Assembly: GCF_000003605.2 (NCBI RefSeq)
Contig: NW_003143795.1
Coordinates: 375,730-439,729 of the forward strand
Length of the DNA stretch: 64,000 nt
DNA from: Saccoglossus kowalevskii
Taxonomy: Eukaryota > Hemichordata > Enteropneusta > Harrimaniidae
Direction: 5' to 3'
The number at the start of each line of letters is the position of its first letter. The first letter of the stretch is position 1. A model generated the notes under the pieces. It was not told the DNA's origin. It was given only the letters and a program-made list of their open reading frames with translations, and did not search any database. Of the stretch, positions 12,301-23,000 are shown piece by piece. The position numbers and the translations under genes were made by a program.

Positions 12301-15300
12301 AAGGAGTTTTTTTAGTCCCTGTCGGATGTAGTCCGAAATGGAGACTTGAGTTTTGGGTTCCATCTGTTCGTGCATCAGTCCTCATCTCTCAGAGACACTT
12401 GGACAGATTTTCTTCAAAGCTAGTACAAAGACAAGTCATAATGAGAGATATGTGCACATTGATTTATTTTTTATTTGGTTGACCTTTGACCGACTGGCAG
12501 TTATTTTTGTCCCAAAAATCAACATTTGGAAATGTCATCAACCGTTTCTCAGATATGCCTTGACATGCCTCGTGATTCGATTCAAAATGTTGTACTGGTT
12601 GCCATTTTGATTTTTTGAGTGTTCTGCTAATTTTACAGAGATGATTGTACAGATTTGGGTTAAATTTTGTACAAAGGCAAGATACAAAGGGTTAATGTTT
12701 TTGTTTTTTCCAGTTGGTACATCCAAAGTGATACATGTGATACATGTGAATATCGCTTTGTTTTATTTTGTTGACCTTCAACTGACAGCCATTATTTGTC
12801 CCAAAAATCAACATTTGGACATTTCATTAACAGTTTTTGGGGCATGCATTGACCAATTTCATTCAAACTTGGTCTTTATACCTGTTTCATGCACATTCTT
12901 AGTTAATACTATCCCAATATTTAAATTGTTTTTATTGTTTGACAAAGTCACTAAAAACATGACGGGACTATGTCATTTACAATCACTTGTTTTCATTATT
13001 TGAAGACAGAAAGTCTGGTAAAACATGGGCATATATATTACAATCTACTGTAAAATCAGTATTAAAAGCCGCGGCTTCTATTAAAATTGTATAATGCAAC
13101 AGAGGGTGCAGCTTCTATTAGAGCATCTACACGAATTGTTGGGTCTCAATTGTTCTAAAAGAATGGGTGCGGCTTCTAACAGATTTTACAGTATTCATTT
13201 TTGAAATTTTACATATCCATATTGTGATTCATATAGGCCTAGTATCCAATGGAAAACGAGAGGTGGTGTAGCTGGTCTGTTAAAATGTGGTAAAGGTACC
13301 ACGTATGAAGGTGGACAGCGAGTACCGGGCATAGCATACTGGCCAGGTATGATTAAACCTGGTAGATCTATGGAATTAGCAAGTACACTAGACTTACTAC
13401 CAACGATAGCAAAAATGGTGAATGGTATACTACCAAATGTTACACTGGATGGTGTTGATATGGGACCCATTCTGTTCACGCAAGACAAGGTAAGTACTAT
13501 TATAAAATATTAATAAAAATAATAGCATAGTACACATATTGTTGAGTGAGATATTAATATAATCTTGTATAATTATGACAAATTTGTTGTCCAATCTCTA
13601 ATGTTCGATGGCTAGAATTAGATTTTCTTGCATAGCCTGAACAAGAGGGAATCTACCGTATAATGGGCGGTGTTTACTTTGCATAACATCTTGTAAACTT
13701 AAAATGTTGAATTTGAGATGTATCACTGCTTTATCATAAATTTTGGTCACACACAGACTAAAATTAATTCCGTATTACGATCTCATTGTAATTGTCAAAT
13801 GAACAGGAAAGTGAAGTGTTAACAATTTTAGTGTATGTAAAAAATTTGAGTGTTTGAAAGTCTACCTCAATCGATTTCACGTTTACTGGAAACTATAAAA
13901 TTTTCACTTCAAGTTCATTTGCTACAAAGTGTCAAGGCAACTATGTAAATTCCCAATTATGATTAGATGGCTGTCATGGCCACTGGTCAGCACCATAACT
14001 ACTTTGACGGTATTTGTGTGTGTGGATTACAAAAAAAAAACATTACATGATGACTTCCTCAATAATTAATTCATGGTTATATCATGAAGATGAAAAGAAC
14101 TTGATGGTTACATTAATACAGACTAAAATAATATTCATCATGATTCAACATTTGATGCAATTTGAAAATCTCTACACAAGAACTAGTCACAAATCTTGGA
14201 CCACTGATCAGCATGGCATGTCAACATAACTTCAAACCACCACCTACTACTTTTACTGGGTTGATTGCTATTTCAAACTATTGCAATTATCAAAATGCAA
14301 GCAGTCATTTACATATTTCTTGACAACTAAACATACATACACAAACATTGACAAATAACATTTTCTTTTAAAAACGGCAAATCAGATGACAATTAAAATT
14401 TTATTCACGTTAGTTAAATTATCAGCCCCGCTGATTTTCAGAATCACGTGACGCTAAAACAAACACAATGTTCACAAAATATTAATAATAGGAAAGTACA
14501 AGTCAAGAGCTTTCCAAACATATATAGATTGTATGGTTTCTTGTAAAATATATTCCGATTATAGGTGTTTACATTTTTCATGCAAAAAAACTATCCTGCT
14601 ACCTTAAGTATCTATTGGTACCAGTACCTCAGGTTGACCTCTGTCAGATTTTTTCATTTCGTGATGATATCTTCAATTATGTAATTTTGATGAATATTTT
14701 TGTCATTTTTGGTAAAAAGTAATACTTCCAAATTCTTGTTGAAAACAGCAAGTCTGATTGCTTTGATACTATACATATTGTTCATTTTCTAATGATATCT
14801 TCTGTTCTTTAATTGAAATGTGCATTGCTAACAGCGGAGCTGTCTCAGCCTACAGGCTGCTTGTCTCATTATGCATTGAAGACTGCAAAGCTATATTATC
14901 CGACAGGCTGCTTGTTATCAATTAATAACAAGACTATTTTTTTACAGGGATTGAGGGACACATTCTTTTACTACTATCCACAATCCAGGCAAGACAAAGG
15001 TGTTTATGCGGTCAGATATCATCAGTATAAAGCACACTACTATACTCGGGGCGCTTCTGAAAGTGGTGTTGAGAATAAAGATAAAGACTGTCGTCCATCT
15101 GCAGAATTAACCTGGCACAACCCACCATTGCTATTTGATTTAAATCAGGATCCTTCTGAGTTGTACAATCTGAATTCACTTCCAGAGTACAATGTTCTTC
15201 TGAATGAGATTCACCAAATCTATGAGCGCCATGTTACCAGTATGAAGTGGGCAGAGAGTGAAATAAACAAATACAAAGACCCTAAACTAGAGCCTTGTTG

Positions 15301-15379
15301 CAAACCAGGATGTAAACCCTTCCCATCTTGTTGTCAATGTCATAAATTAGGTCACTCACAATCCTTAACTTTCAAATAA
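9371..15379 (+). CDS. ARSA: arylsulfatase A-like sulfatase, copy 2 (complete, 512 aa)
   Basis: Four coding exons: 9371-9600, 11675-12298, 13237-13489, 14948-15379; intron phases 2, 2, 0. The 512-residue product begins with a hydrophobic signal-like stretch ([13 protein letters not shown]). It carries D33-D34 (metal), the full signature [12 protein letters not shown] with C73 as the predicted formylglycine, K127 and H129 in GKWHLG, FSSDNG and [11 protein letters not shown]. The last exon encodes the cysteine-rich tail [17 protein letters not shown], whose spacing matches the three C-terminal disulfides known in human ARSA (507-509 residues). Intron 1 splits the arginine codon of the catalytic signature and contains a LINE fragment; intron 2 holds a family C tandem-repeat element and a MITE; intron 3 ends with a family A element. 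An AATAAA overlaps the stop codon (15375-15380). The signature and tail make this the best candidate for ancestral-type activity, although the real substrate is unknown. Confidence 0.93.
9850..11440 (+). mobile_element. 5'-truncated, decayed LINE (non-LTR retrotransposon)
   Basis: Lies inside intron 1 of sulfatase copy 2, same strand. Reverse-transcriptase motifs are readable in broken frames: [20 protein letters not shown] at about 10054-10113 is the RT block around the QG and SP residues. [19 protein letters not shown] follows at about 10300. A C-terminal [19 protein letters not shown] segment at about 11055 resembles the cysteine/histidine region of CR1/L2/Rex-like LINEs. The 3' end runs into AATAAATATTATTATTATAT-type simple sequence near 11400-11440. 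Multiple stops and frame changes show it is dead. Clade is uncertain and the 5' edge is approximate. Confidence 0.75.
12314..12969 (+). mobile_element. non-autonomous tandem-repeat element, family C (pearl/HINE-like)
   Basis: In intron 2 of sulfatase copy 2, starting 16 bases after the donor. The 5' end AGTCCCTGTC (12314-12323) is followed by a TCGGA-TGTAG-TCCGA hairpin. The 3' end carries GACGGGACT (12961-12969), the inverted end with one base missing. Two units of about 290 bases lie between, each with TTGACC, a PuCTGPuCAG-like stretch and GTCCCAAAAATCAACATTTG (about 12511 and 12799). The architecture matches families A and B although the sequence differs. Open frames here are by-products of the repeat. 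Confidence 0.55.
13048..13191. mobile_element. MITE with CTGTAAAATC ends and TA flanks
   Basis: Terminal inverted repeats CTGTAAAATC and GATTTTACAG enclose 144 bases, with TA on both sides (13046-13047, 13192-13193), as for Tc1/mariner-type insertions. Inside, GCGGCTTCTA-like 10-mers occur three times. It sits in intron 2 of sulfatase copy 2, 45 bases before exon 3. The outermost bases match the longer MITEs at 15780, 38259 and 38563. Confidence 0.65.
14630..14921 (+). mobile_element. truncated family A tandem-repeat element in intron 3 of copy 2
   Basis: Two partial units match the element at 6168-6884 (TGATGATATCTTCAAT, CAGCAAGTCTGATTGCTTTG). They are followed by AGCGGAGCT (14833-14841) and the CAGCC/GGCTG-type hairpin. 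A second partial copy of the 3' tip (CGACAGGCTGCTTGT) follows at about 14899-14913. The 5' hairpin is absent. It ends only about 27 bases before the exon 4 boundary, so element DNA may supply part of the splice acceptor region. Confidence 0.6.
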
Positions 15380-15779
15380 ACTATTTTTTAATATTTCCTT
15401 CAATAATATGCTCCGGCTGCTTAGCAATAACTGGTTTCTTAGCAACAGCCAAAATCTATCTTCTCTTTCAAAAATAAGGGAAAGCTTGTAGGACCCATAA
15501 GTAGATTGAGGTATGTTATTTTAGAATATTCCAGAATGTTATTTTATTAGCTGAAGTTCACTGGTTGAGGGATATTTCATTTTTGATTGATATTACATTT
15601 TATTACATTTTTTGTTGATGGTTATTTGTGGTTGATATAATAGTTGTGGCTGAAGATTATGGGGGTGCCATTTTTGCATTTATTTATATTGTGTTTTTTA
15701 TGTTAATATAGCCTATATGTAAAAATTTGATATTTTTTCATTATTAATAATGATGATATTTCAATTAATTAATTAATTA

Positions 15780-15986
15780 CTGTAAAATATTTTATTTTCA
15801 CTTGGAATTGATTTTCGCTATTTTGGCTGAAGGAATGAATCAGTGAAAATAAAATCCAGCGAATATACCTTTTTCCTGTATTTTACATTCAACTTGTCAA
15901 AAATCAGTGAAAATAAATTCCATGCAAAACACCCATTATGTCTTTTCAGCGAAAATTAATTCCAGCTAAAATAAAGTATTTTACAG
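15780..15986. mobile_element. MITE with CTGTAAAATATTTTATTTTC ends and TA flanks
   Basis: Near-perfect terminal inverted repeats of about 20 bases enclose 207 bases; TA lies on each side (15778-15779, 15987-15988). The interior carries AGTGAAAATAAAATCCAGCG and the related TCAGTGAAAATAAATTCC. The same family is at 38259-38425 and 38563-38751. No coding capacity; a Tc1/mariner-mobilised element is the likely class. Confidence 0.75.
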
Positions 15987-18900
15987 TAATTAATTATATA
16001 TAAACCATTAGTTAACGTATTGGTTTGTTTATAAAAATATTTGTACTATTACACTTTATTACTTTTATTACTTGAAAGTTATTCAATTGTGATTCAAGAT
16101 ATCAATTGGTGTTGCAGCATGCATTTACAAACCAAGGATCAAAATATATATATTATATTTTTCATTTATATTCATGAGAATTAATGTATGTTGTATATAA
16201 TCAGAAAGATGCGTTATATTTACATATCATGTAGCAAAATGCAATGTTTATAAATAAATTCCATTGTGTTATTTGTAAAACAGTTTTGTGTATTTCATTT
16301 CTGACAAAATTAATGAGCACATTGGATGTAAATAACAATGCATGAACATCAAAGTGTACATGTATATAAAATAAATTGTGACACAATGACTTGATTGTAT
16401 ACAAATCATAATGACTGGCGGAATTTCATTGTTTATATAAATGTTTTCCATTTGTTTGCATATACCTAATTTTGGACACAAAATATGGCACAAATGGTGC
16501 AAACAAAATTTGAAAATGTTAAACCTTGATTTTGGGTATAAGAACAATGAAATTTGTCAAAATATAGAAAATTTTAAGAAAATTATAATTTTCCATTGTA
16601 TTTATAGGTCATCTATTGTTACTTTTTATTAGTAACATTTATTCTATAAGATGCATGCCCAGCAATTGACCCAGATAGTTGATGCACCAACATTTTACTT
16701 AAAGTCTTAACTTTCGACACAAGTGAATTATTCACTTTGGTCCATCCATATTTCTCTGGTTTTATCGTCTGAAGCCCTTACATTGAAAAATAAACACTAT
16801 GTGCCAGAATGGCAGTTCTAGCATTCCCAGGTTACCAAAGGGGTAAGGTTTTTCTTTGTATAATTTCAAAATATCCTCAAGAGTTTGTGTATTTTACTAT
16901 GCTCAGTCATACAAACCTTGTGTGTTACAACCATTCGATGTAACTGAATAGTCGAAGTAAACAAGGAGGTACTCTGTAGATGATCTGCTGGGGTTTTCAA
17001 CCAATTAAGTGGTTGGTGTAAATCCAAAATTATGAAAATGGGGACACAACTGCTCATAAAATAGCAAAGAAATTTACAGTAAAAGCTTGAGAAAAAGCAA
17101 TTTATACACTTTTGAAGTCTGTTCTTGTCGTCTTGTCTGTGGAGCCATCGAGTGGGAAGAAAAGGTGCCAAAACAAAATTAGATGTTTAACATATTTGTG
17201 GTTGGGAGTATTACATTTTTGGTGGGAAAAATGTATTATGTTTGTGGTTGTTAGATTTTTGGACGTATTATATGTTATTATATTTGTGTTTTGGTTTATA
17301 GGGGTTGTTTTTACAATCCATGGGAAATGGACTGGAAAATAGTGTTCAGTTTACGGAAGTGTTTGGTTTATGGAGATCTATCATACAATCCGGTCTTTGG
17401 AGAATGGCCTAGGAAATGGTTTATTAAAAGTCTTTTTTACATGCAAGTTTATGAATAAGGGACCAGTAAATTAATATTGTTTTTCTAGTTGGAATAAATG
17501 ATACCGGTATATGAATATACAAAAATAGCAGAAACTATTTTGACATATGAATATATGTTTGTGAGCCACTAGCCAAAAACGAGAAACTTTTTGAAAAGAT
17601 TTAATTATTTTCACTCGTTCATTGCACAAGAGCCGCTTGTCTGTTCGGCATTATTCTTTATTCACAATACTCAAGGTCCGTGATTGAACAAGATCGAAAT
17701 TGGGAATAGAGTTACCATAAATGGAAAGCTACTTGAATTATATGTGAACCCAGTCTATCAATAAAATATGTATCCAAAATAACACACTCACGAGAGTCGC
17801 GGCTGACGTCACATAGTGTTCATTGTGAGCTATGACAGTATGGGTCGAACTTTCATAATATTAAAATCACATTTCTGTACTTGGTTAATGGGTTAGTGAA
17901 AGTTACTTTTGAGGGTGGGTTGTTCATTAGAAATTCTTGTGACAGATTTGTGTGAAAACACGTACTCGAACATTTGTTTGTTATGGCAAGAATATATCTC
18001 AACATTTTGCTTGAAGACATGGTGAAAAAATATAGTGTCTTACAAAGTAATTTTTCATGTCTGGTATTATTAAAATATTGACAATATTTTGGTGTTATTT
18101 TTAATGAGGAAGTGTGTTTTTATTGTGAAAATTGCGACTAAAATGGCATTGTATGGGTAATATTTAACCGTTTTTTTAAACCAAATTGTCAGTGAACCAA
18201 AATAGTACACATACTGTTGACTAATACAAAAGCGATTTATTGTGGATGTATTTCGATACGAAATATTGTCACTGCTGTATGCGCTAAGGGATCGGTCAGT
18301 TATAGGTGAAATTATAAGTTAAGTTGGGCGAAGATCACGCTTAAAACTTCTCACTAACCACTGTACGCATCATTTGGATTTTGTACAGTTCATGGGGAAT
18401 CTTATGGACTTGAGTGATTATATACAACAACGACAATTATGTTGGCATTTCATTACTTGTCATCTGATTTTATTATTTTCCATGGTGATCACAGTCAGGT
18501 GATCTGTATATAATACGAAGTATGAATGCAACTTTACACCATGCATTACATTTAGTAACTTTCACAAAAAGTTTGTGTCTAGTCTGGCTTGTATATTTTT
18601 GCTATGATCTTCAGTAATTTTCAATCTACATTACATCAATATTAACAGTGTGATAGTATATAGTTTACAATTGTCATAGATAATGTTTATTTAAAACAAA
18701 AACAAAATTGAAAGGCACCAGCAATTCAAGCATCTAAGGCTTCAACTATATTTTATATGCAGATTCCTTTCCTTGTTTTAATTCATTTTAATTTAAATGA
18801 TATTTTTCTAACCAAAAATTTATTCTCAAAGATTTTTACATTCACTGTTCGAGAAAAAAATCAATCAATATGAAAAAAATGGCAACTGAGCATTGGTTTT

Positions 18901-19380
18901 CGTCATCAACAAATCTCTTAAAATAATGTTAATTTTGTAACACATACACGGTATTATATATAATTTGTTCACTGATGATCATTGATTAAAAACAAATTGT
19001 CAGCCTGTGCTTACTTAATGATTTGTCATTTTTAGAATCGTCAATGCAGATTGTTAATTCGCACACTTGTTAATGTCAGGTACTTCTTAACTTACAGTTT
19101 GGACAGATGTCACGGTTCGGAATTTTGAACGGTGAACGAGAGTTCCTTCTCAACTACTAGTATTAAAAAAGTTGGCCAAGCTGTATATTGCAATAATGCC
19201 ATTTAATAAGTGACATAACTGTACACACGGTAGATGCTGATCTTTCAATCCATATTTATTAATGTTTATGTGGTACTTCTCATTAAAAATAATGTTTGAG
19301 ATGTTATTCCGACGAAATTTATTTTAAAATGTTTTAATATTCTCTCCCTACTTTTAATTAGATAGTTGATTAGAATAAAA

Positions 19381-19445
19381 TTGTATTGTATTGTATTGTA
19401 TTGTATTGTATTGTATTGTATTGTATTGTATTGTATTGTATTGTA
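19381..19445 (+). repeat. (TTGTA)13 pentanucleotide microsatellite
   Basis: Thirteen uninterrupted TTGTA units. The minus-strand open frames across it are simple-repeat artefacts. Confidence 0.97.
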
Positions 19446-19714
19446 ACATTGTAAAATGGTCAACATTTTCATTGTTCGAATTGTTTACCCTTTCCATTAT
19501 ATTTCGGAAATTAAATTGTGTAAGTAAGCTGTTATGAGAGTTGAAGTGGCTGAAACAACGGTAAGTGATTTGTCTGCTACCAAGCTTCAAATGTTTTATC
19601 AGTAATAGTTTTTAATGGTAAATTGGTTGTATTGTGGAGCTAACATCCATAATAGTGGTTACTTTATTTTAAGTTAGTTAAGGGGTTCAAACCACCTGAT
19701 GTTATTCATGAGCC

Positions 19715-19948
19715 GCAGCGTTAAGTTGGCATCGGAATCGGATCGGCATCGGTTTGCTTCACTGCCTGTAGCTGAAAATAGAGTTAATAGCTATAGTTCT
19801 TGAATTATGCCACATTTATGACAATATTTTATTTATTGACAATAATGAAGAATGTGATCAATTTCATTTTTACCTATGAATGTACGAAAATCTGATGCTA
19901 ATCCGATGCTAATATTATTATGCCAATACGACGCCAACTTTATGCTGC
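19715..19948. mobile_element. MITE-like inverted-repeat element
   Basis: The left end GCAGCGTTAAGTTGGCATCG and the inverted right end GCAGCATAAAGTTGGCGTCG pair over about 27 bases with a few mismatches, enclosing 234 bases. No obvious flanking duplication was identified. It lies just upstream of sulfatase copy 3. Confidence 0.45.
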
Positions 19949-20029
19949 TGAAACATGTTATGTTTATGGACGGAGGGAGGGGTGCGATCTTAAAAATAGA
20001 TCGTGTATCATTGTCACGAAATTGAAATC

Positions 20030-23000
20030 ATGGAACTGAAAACGACACAGATAGTCGTAATTATCCAGTGTGTGTGGTCAGTTCTGGGCAACACCCACAG
20101 TCACGGTCTTCCCAACATAGTATTTTTATTCGTTGACGATCTGGGATACGGAGATCTGGGTTGTTACGGACACCCAACTTCCAGTACCCCACATATTGAC
20201 CAATTGTCTAGAAACGGTCTGCAGTTCACTCAGTTTTATGCTGCTAGTCCATTATGTTCCCCATCCAGGTACGTTTTGCTACACATTGGTCATACAATAC
20301 TACTAGATCTTGTTTAATTGGTACAGGACCGGGTGAGACCTGTGGGTGAGACTTTCATAGTTAAACTATAGGGGTATGCGCCGATGTTTGAACCCCCATT
20401 TTTAGATAAATATAGGCCATTTTTGGCGAAAAACGCCAATTTTGGGGCAAAAGCGCCATCGGCGTCGGTCTTCACTGGTCCAGTTATCAACGGGCTGTGG
20501 AGCTCTCCCAGTCCCACCCAAAATCAAAGTGAGTTCCCTTCTGTGGTACAGAACAGTCACTAGATGTAGTGACCCAATGTTCAATAATCCATTTATGCAG
20601 ACAAATTGCACATACATTCAATATCCAAAATAGGCACACCTGCATTCTACATGTTTGGTGACTGAGGGGTCTTATAATAATTCCGTTTTTTGAGTATTAT
20701 TGGAAGCTATGACACTTGAGGACTGAAAATCCAAATAATACTACCAGTACTAATTATTACCATAGTGATTGTATTTTTTCCAATTCCCTCAAGTACCTGC
20801 TATTCCAATTTCCATGCTGATGTGACAATAAATACAAGTAATATGCAAAGTTTCTAGAAATATTGCAATAGTGCAAGGGAGACTGATATGGAGATAGTCG
20901 TTTTCCGGGTCAGTTTATTTTCGTATTTCCTGTTTTAATGCCTCGCACTTTATTCACATATAATTTAATCACATTATACTTTTGTTTATGCTAAACAGAG
21001 CAGCTCTATTAACTGGAAGGCTGTCCCCAAGGACTGGTATTTGGCCCAATGTGTTTCTCCCTGAGTCTTCTGGAGGGTTGCAGCATAACGAGACCACGCT
21101 GGCAGAGATCCTGCGAGTGAAAGGATACAATACATCTATTGTTGGAAAATGGCATCTAGGATTTGGCAAAAATCAACAATATTTGCCAATGAATTATGGA
21201 TTTAATAGTTTCTTTGGAACTCCCTTCTCGCACGATATGTGCCCATGTCTGAAGTGTTTCTACCCATCTGATCCTTGTTTTAACCAATGTGACCTGTATT
21301 ACACTGGCTGTGCATTATTCCACAATGATAGAATCATTGAGCAGCCAGTAGACTTGACGAAACTTGAAGACAAGTTCATCCAGAAGGCCACAGATTTCAT
21401 CACTACTAATGCAGTGAGCAAGACTCCATTCTTCTTGTATTATTCCTTTCAACACACACATCATCCGCAGTTTGCAGGTCATCGGTATAGAAACAGTACC
21501 CTGCGGGGAAGCTTTGGTGATTCACTTGCCGAAGTGGATGATAGTGTCGGTAAAGTAGTGCAACTCTTGAAAGACGTTGGAGTTGAAGACAATACGTTTG
21601 TCTTTTTCACATCAGACAATGGGTAAGTTGATGTAAATTTGCAAAGTCCTTGAAAGTGAATACACTCTAATTTTATGGGAGGAAATGTTCCAACTGAGAA
21701 AAAAAGTATTTCATATCTAAATTCATAATTTTAAAAAACACCAATAGGTTATCTGATATCATGCATAAATGAAACACATAATCACTAGTTTATCATATTT
21801 ATTGATTTTATTTCTAAGCTTTATTTTAGTTTTTTTTTTTTTTTAGTTTTTTTTTTTTTGACCATTGATTTATTTTATGTTTTTTTTCATTCATACTAAA
21901 TTTTGTGTCAAAAAAAATCTATCTATCTATCTATTTTTGCATATTGACTACAAAACTGATTGTTTTCTTCAAATTCATAAAGTGCTTCAGGTTTATTTTT
22001 GTCTATTCAGCTCTATCACATTTGTTCATTACCCAATCATTTCTTAAGAAAATGGATGTGGTCTTGATTGCATCATATGACATGCTTACTTTTTACAGCC
22101 GTACTCGCTCTTTTGATTTATTTAGGCCAAGTCTACGCAACAAACACCGCGGTGGCAACGCTGGGCCGTTAAAATGTGGTAAAGGTACCACATATGAAGG
22201 TGGACAGCGAGTACCGGGCATAGCATACTGGCCAGGTATGATTAAACCTGGGAGATCTATGGAACTAGCAAGTACATTAGACTTACTACCAACCATAGTT
22301 AAACTTGTTAATGGTACACTACCTAGAGTCGCCTTAGATGGGGTTGACATCAGAGATGTTCTGTTTAACAGTGGAAAGGTAAATATTTAGCTATAACAAC
22401 TTCTTAAAGGGTGATGATCATTGTGTACTACGTCTTTGAATTTCATGTTAACAAACTTGTGTTGTACACATCAATATGAGTCCTATATCGAACAGGACGT
22501 GGTGTGATGACCACCACTTTTAAATATGTTTTCATACTCGTTCACAATTATTTATGTGCACATTTCAGAGTTTTGCTGAAGTGATTGTTCAAAATCCTCT
22601 AATGTCAAGAACATTTATTTTTTACTCCTGTGTGCGAAGCACACAATGGGAGTCTTTGCAGTTAATGTGTCTGTGTGTGTATGTATGTGTGTATGTATGT
22701 GTATGTGTGTCCGTCTGTTCCACTGATATCTCATGAACCATACATTGATTTTTGATGAAACTTGGTGCATAGATACTCTGGGCCAAGGCGCAGATTCGAT
22801 TAGGTTTTGGTAAAAATCCATGCATATTATTTACCTAACTTGCATGATAATTCAGCTAATTATCATTTTTTAGCTGTTCCACTGATATCTAAAGAACCAC
22901 TCATTGGATTTTGATGAAACTTGGCACATAGATGCTCCAAACTAATGCGCAGATTTTATTAGTTTTGGGTAAAAATCTGTGCAATATTAATTACCTAATT

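Larger units (their letters stand above)
15380..20029. other. spacer between sulfatase copies 2 and 3
   Basis: No coding exon is recognised. It contains two MITEs (15780-15986, 19715-19948) and the TTGTA microsatellite (19381-19445). Open frames of 60-100 codons are short, AT-rich and not protein-like. Confidence 0.5.

Noticed and set aside
12353-13003. Open frames of 85 and 120 codons in intron 2 of sulfatase copy 2
   Set aside because: They lie within or extend out of a repeat element, and their amino-acid composition (Phe, Ile and Leu rich) is that of AT-rich noncoding DNA.
14813-14947. Upstream extension of the exon 4 frame of sulfatase copy 2 as a real start
   Set aside because: The extension is element DNA, and a canonical acceptor at 14946-14947 matches the exon boundary in the other two copies.
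19266-19590. Minus-strand frames with repeated NTIQY peptides
   Set aside because: Translation of the TTGTA microsatellite.
22554-22825. Open frames with repeated Thr-His or Cys-Val peptides
   Set aside because: They are produced by the TG/TATG microsatellite at the head of the family B element.
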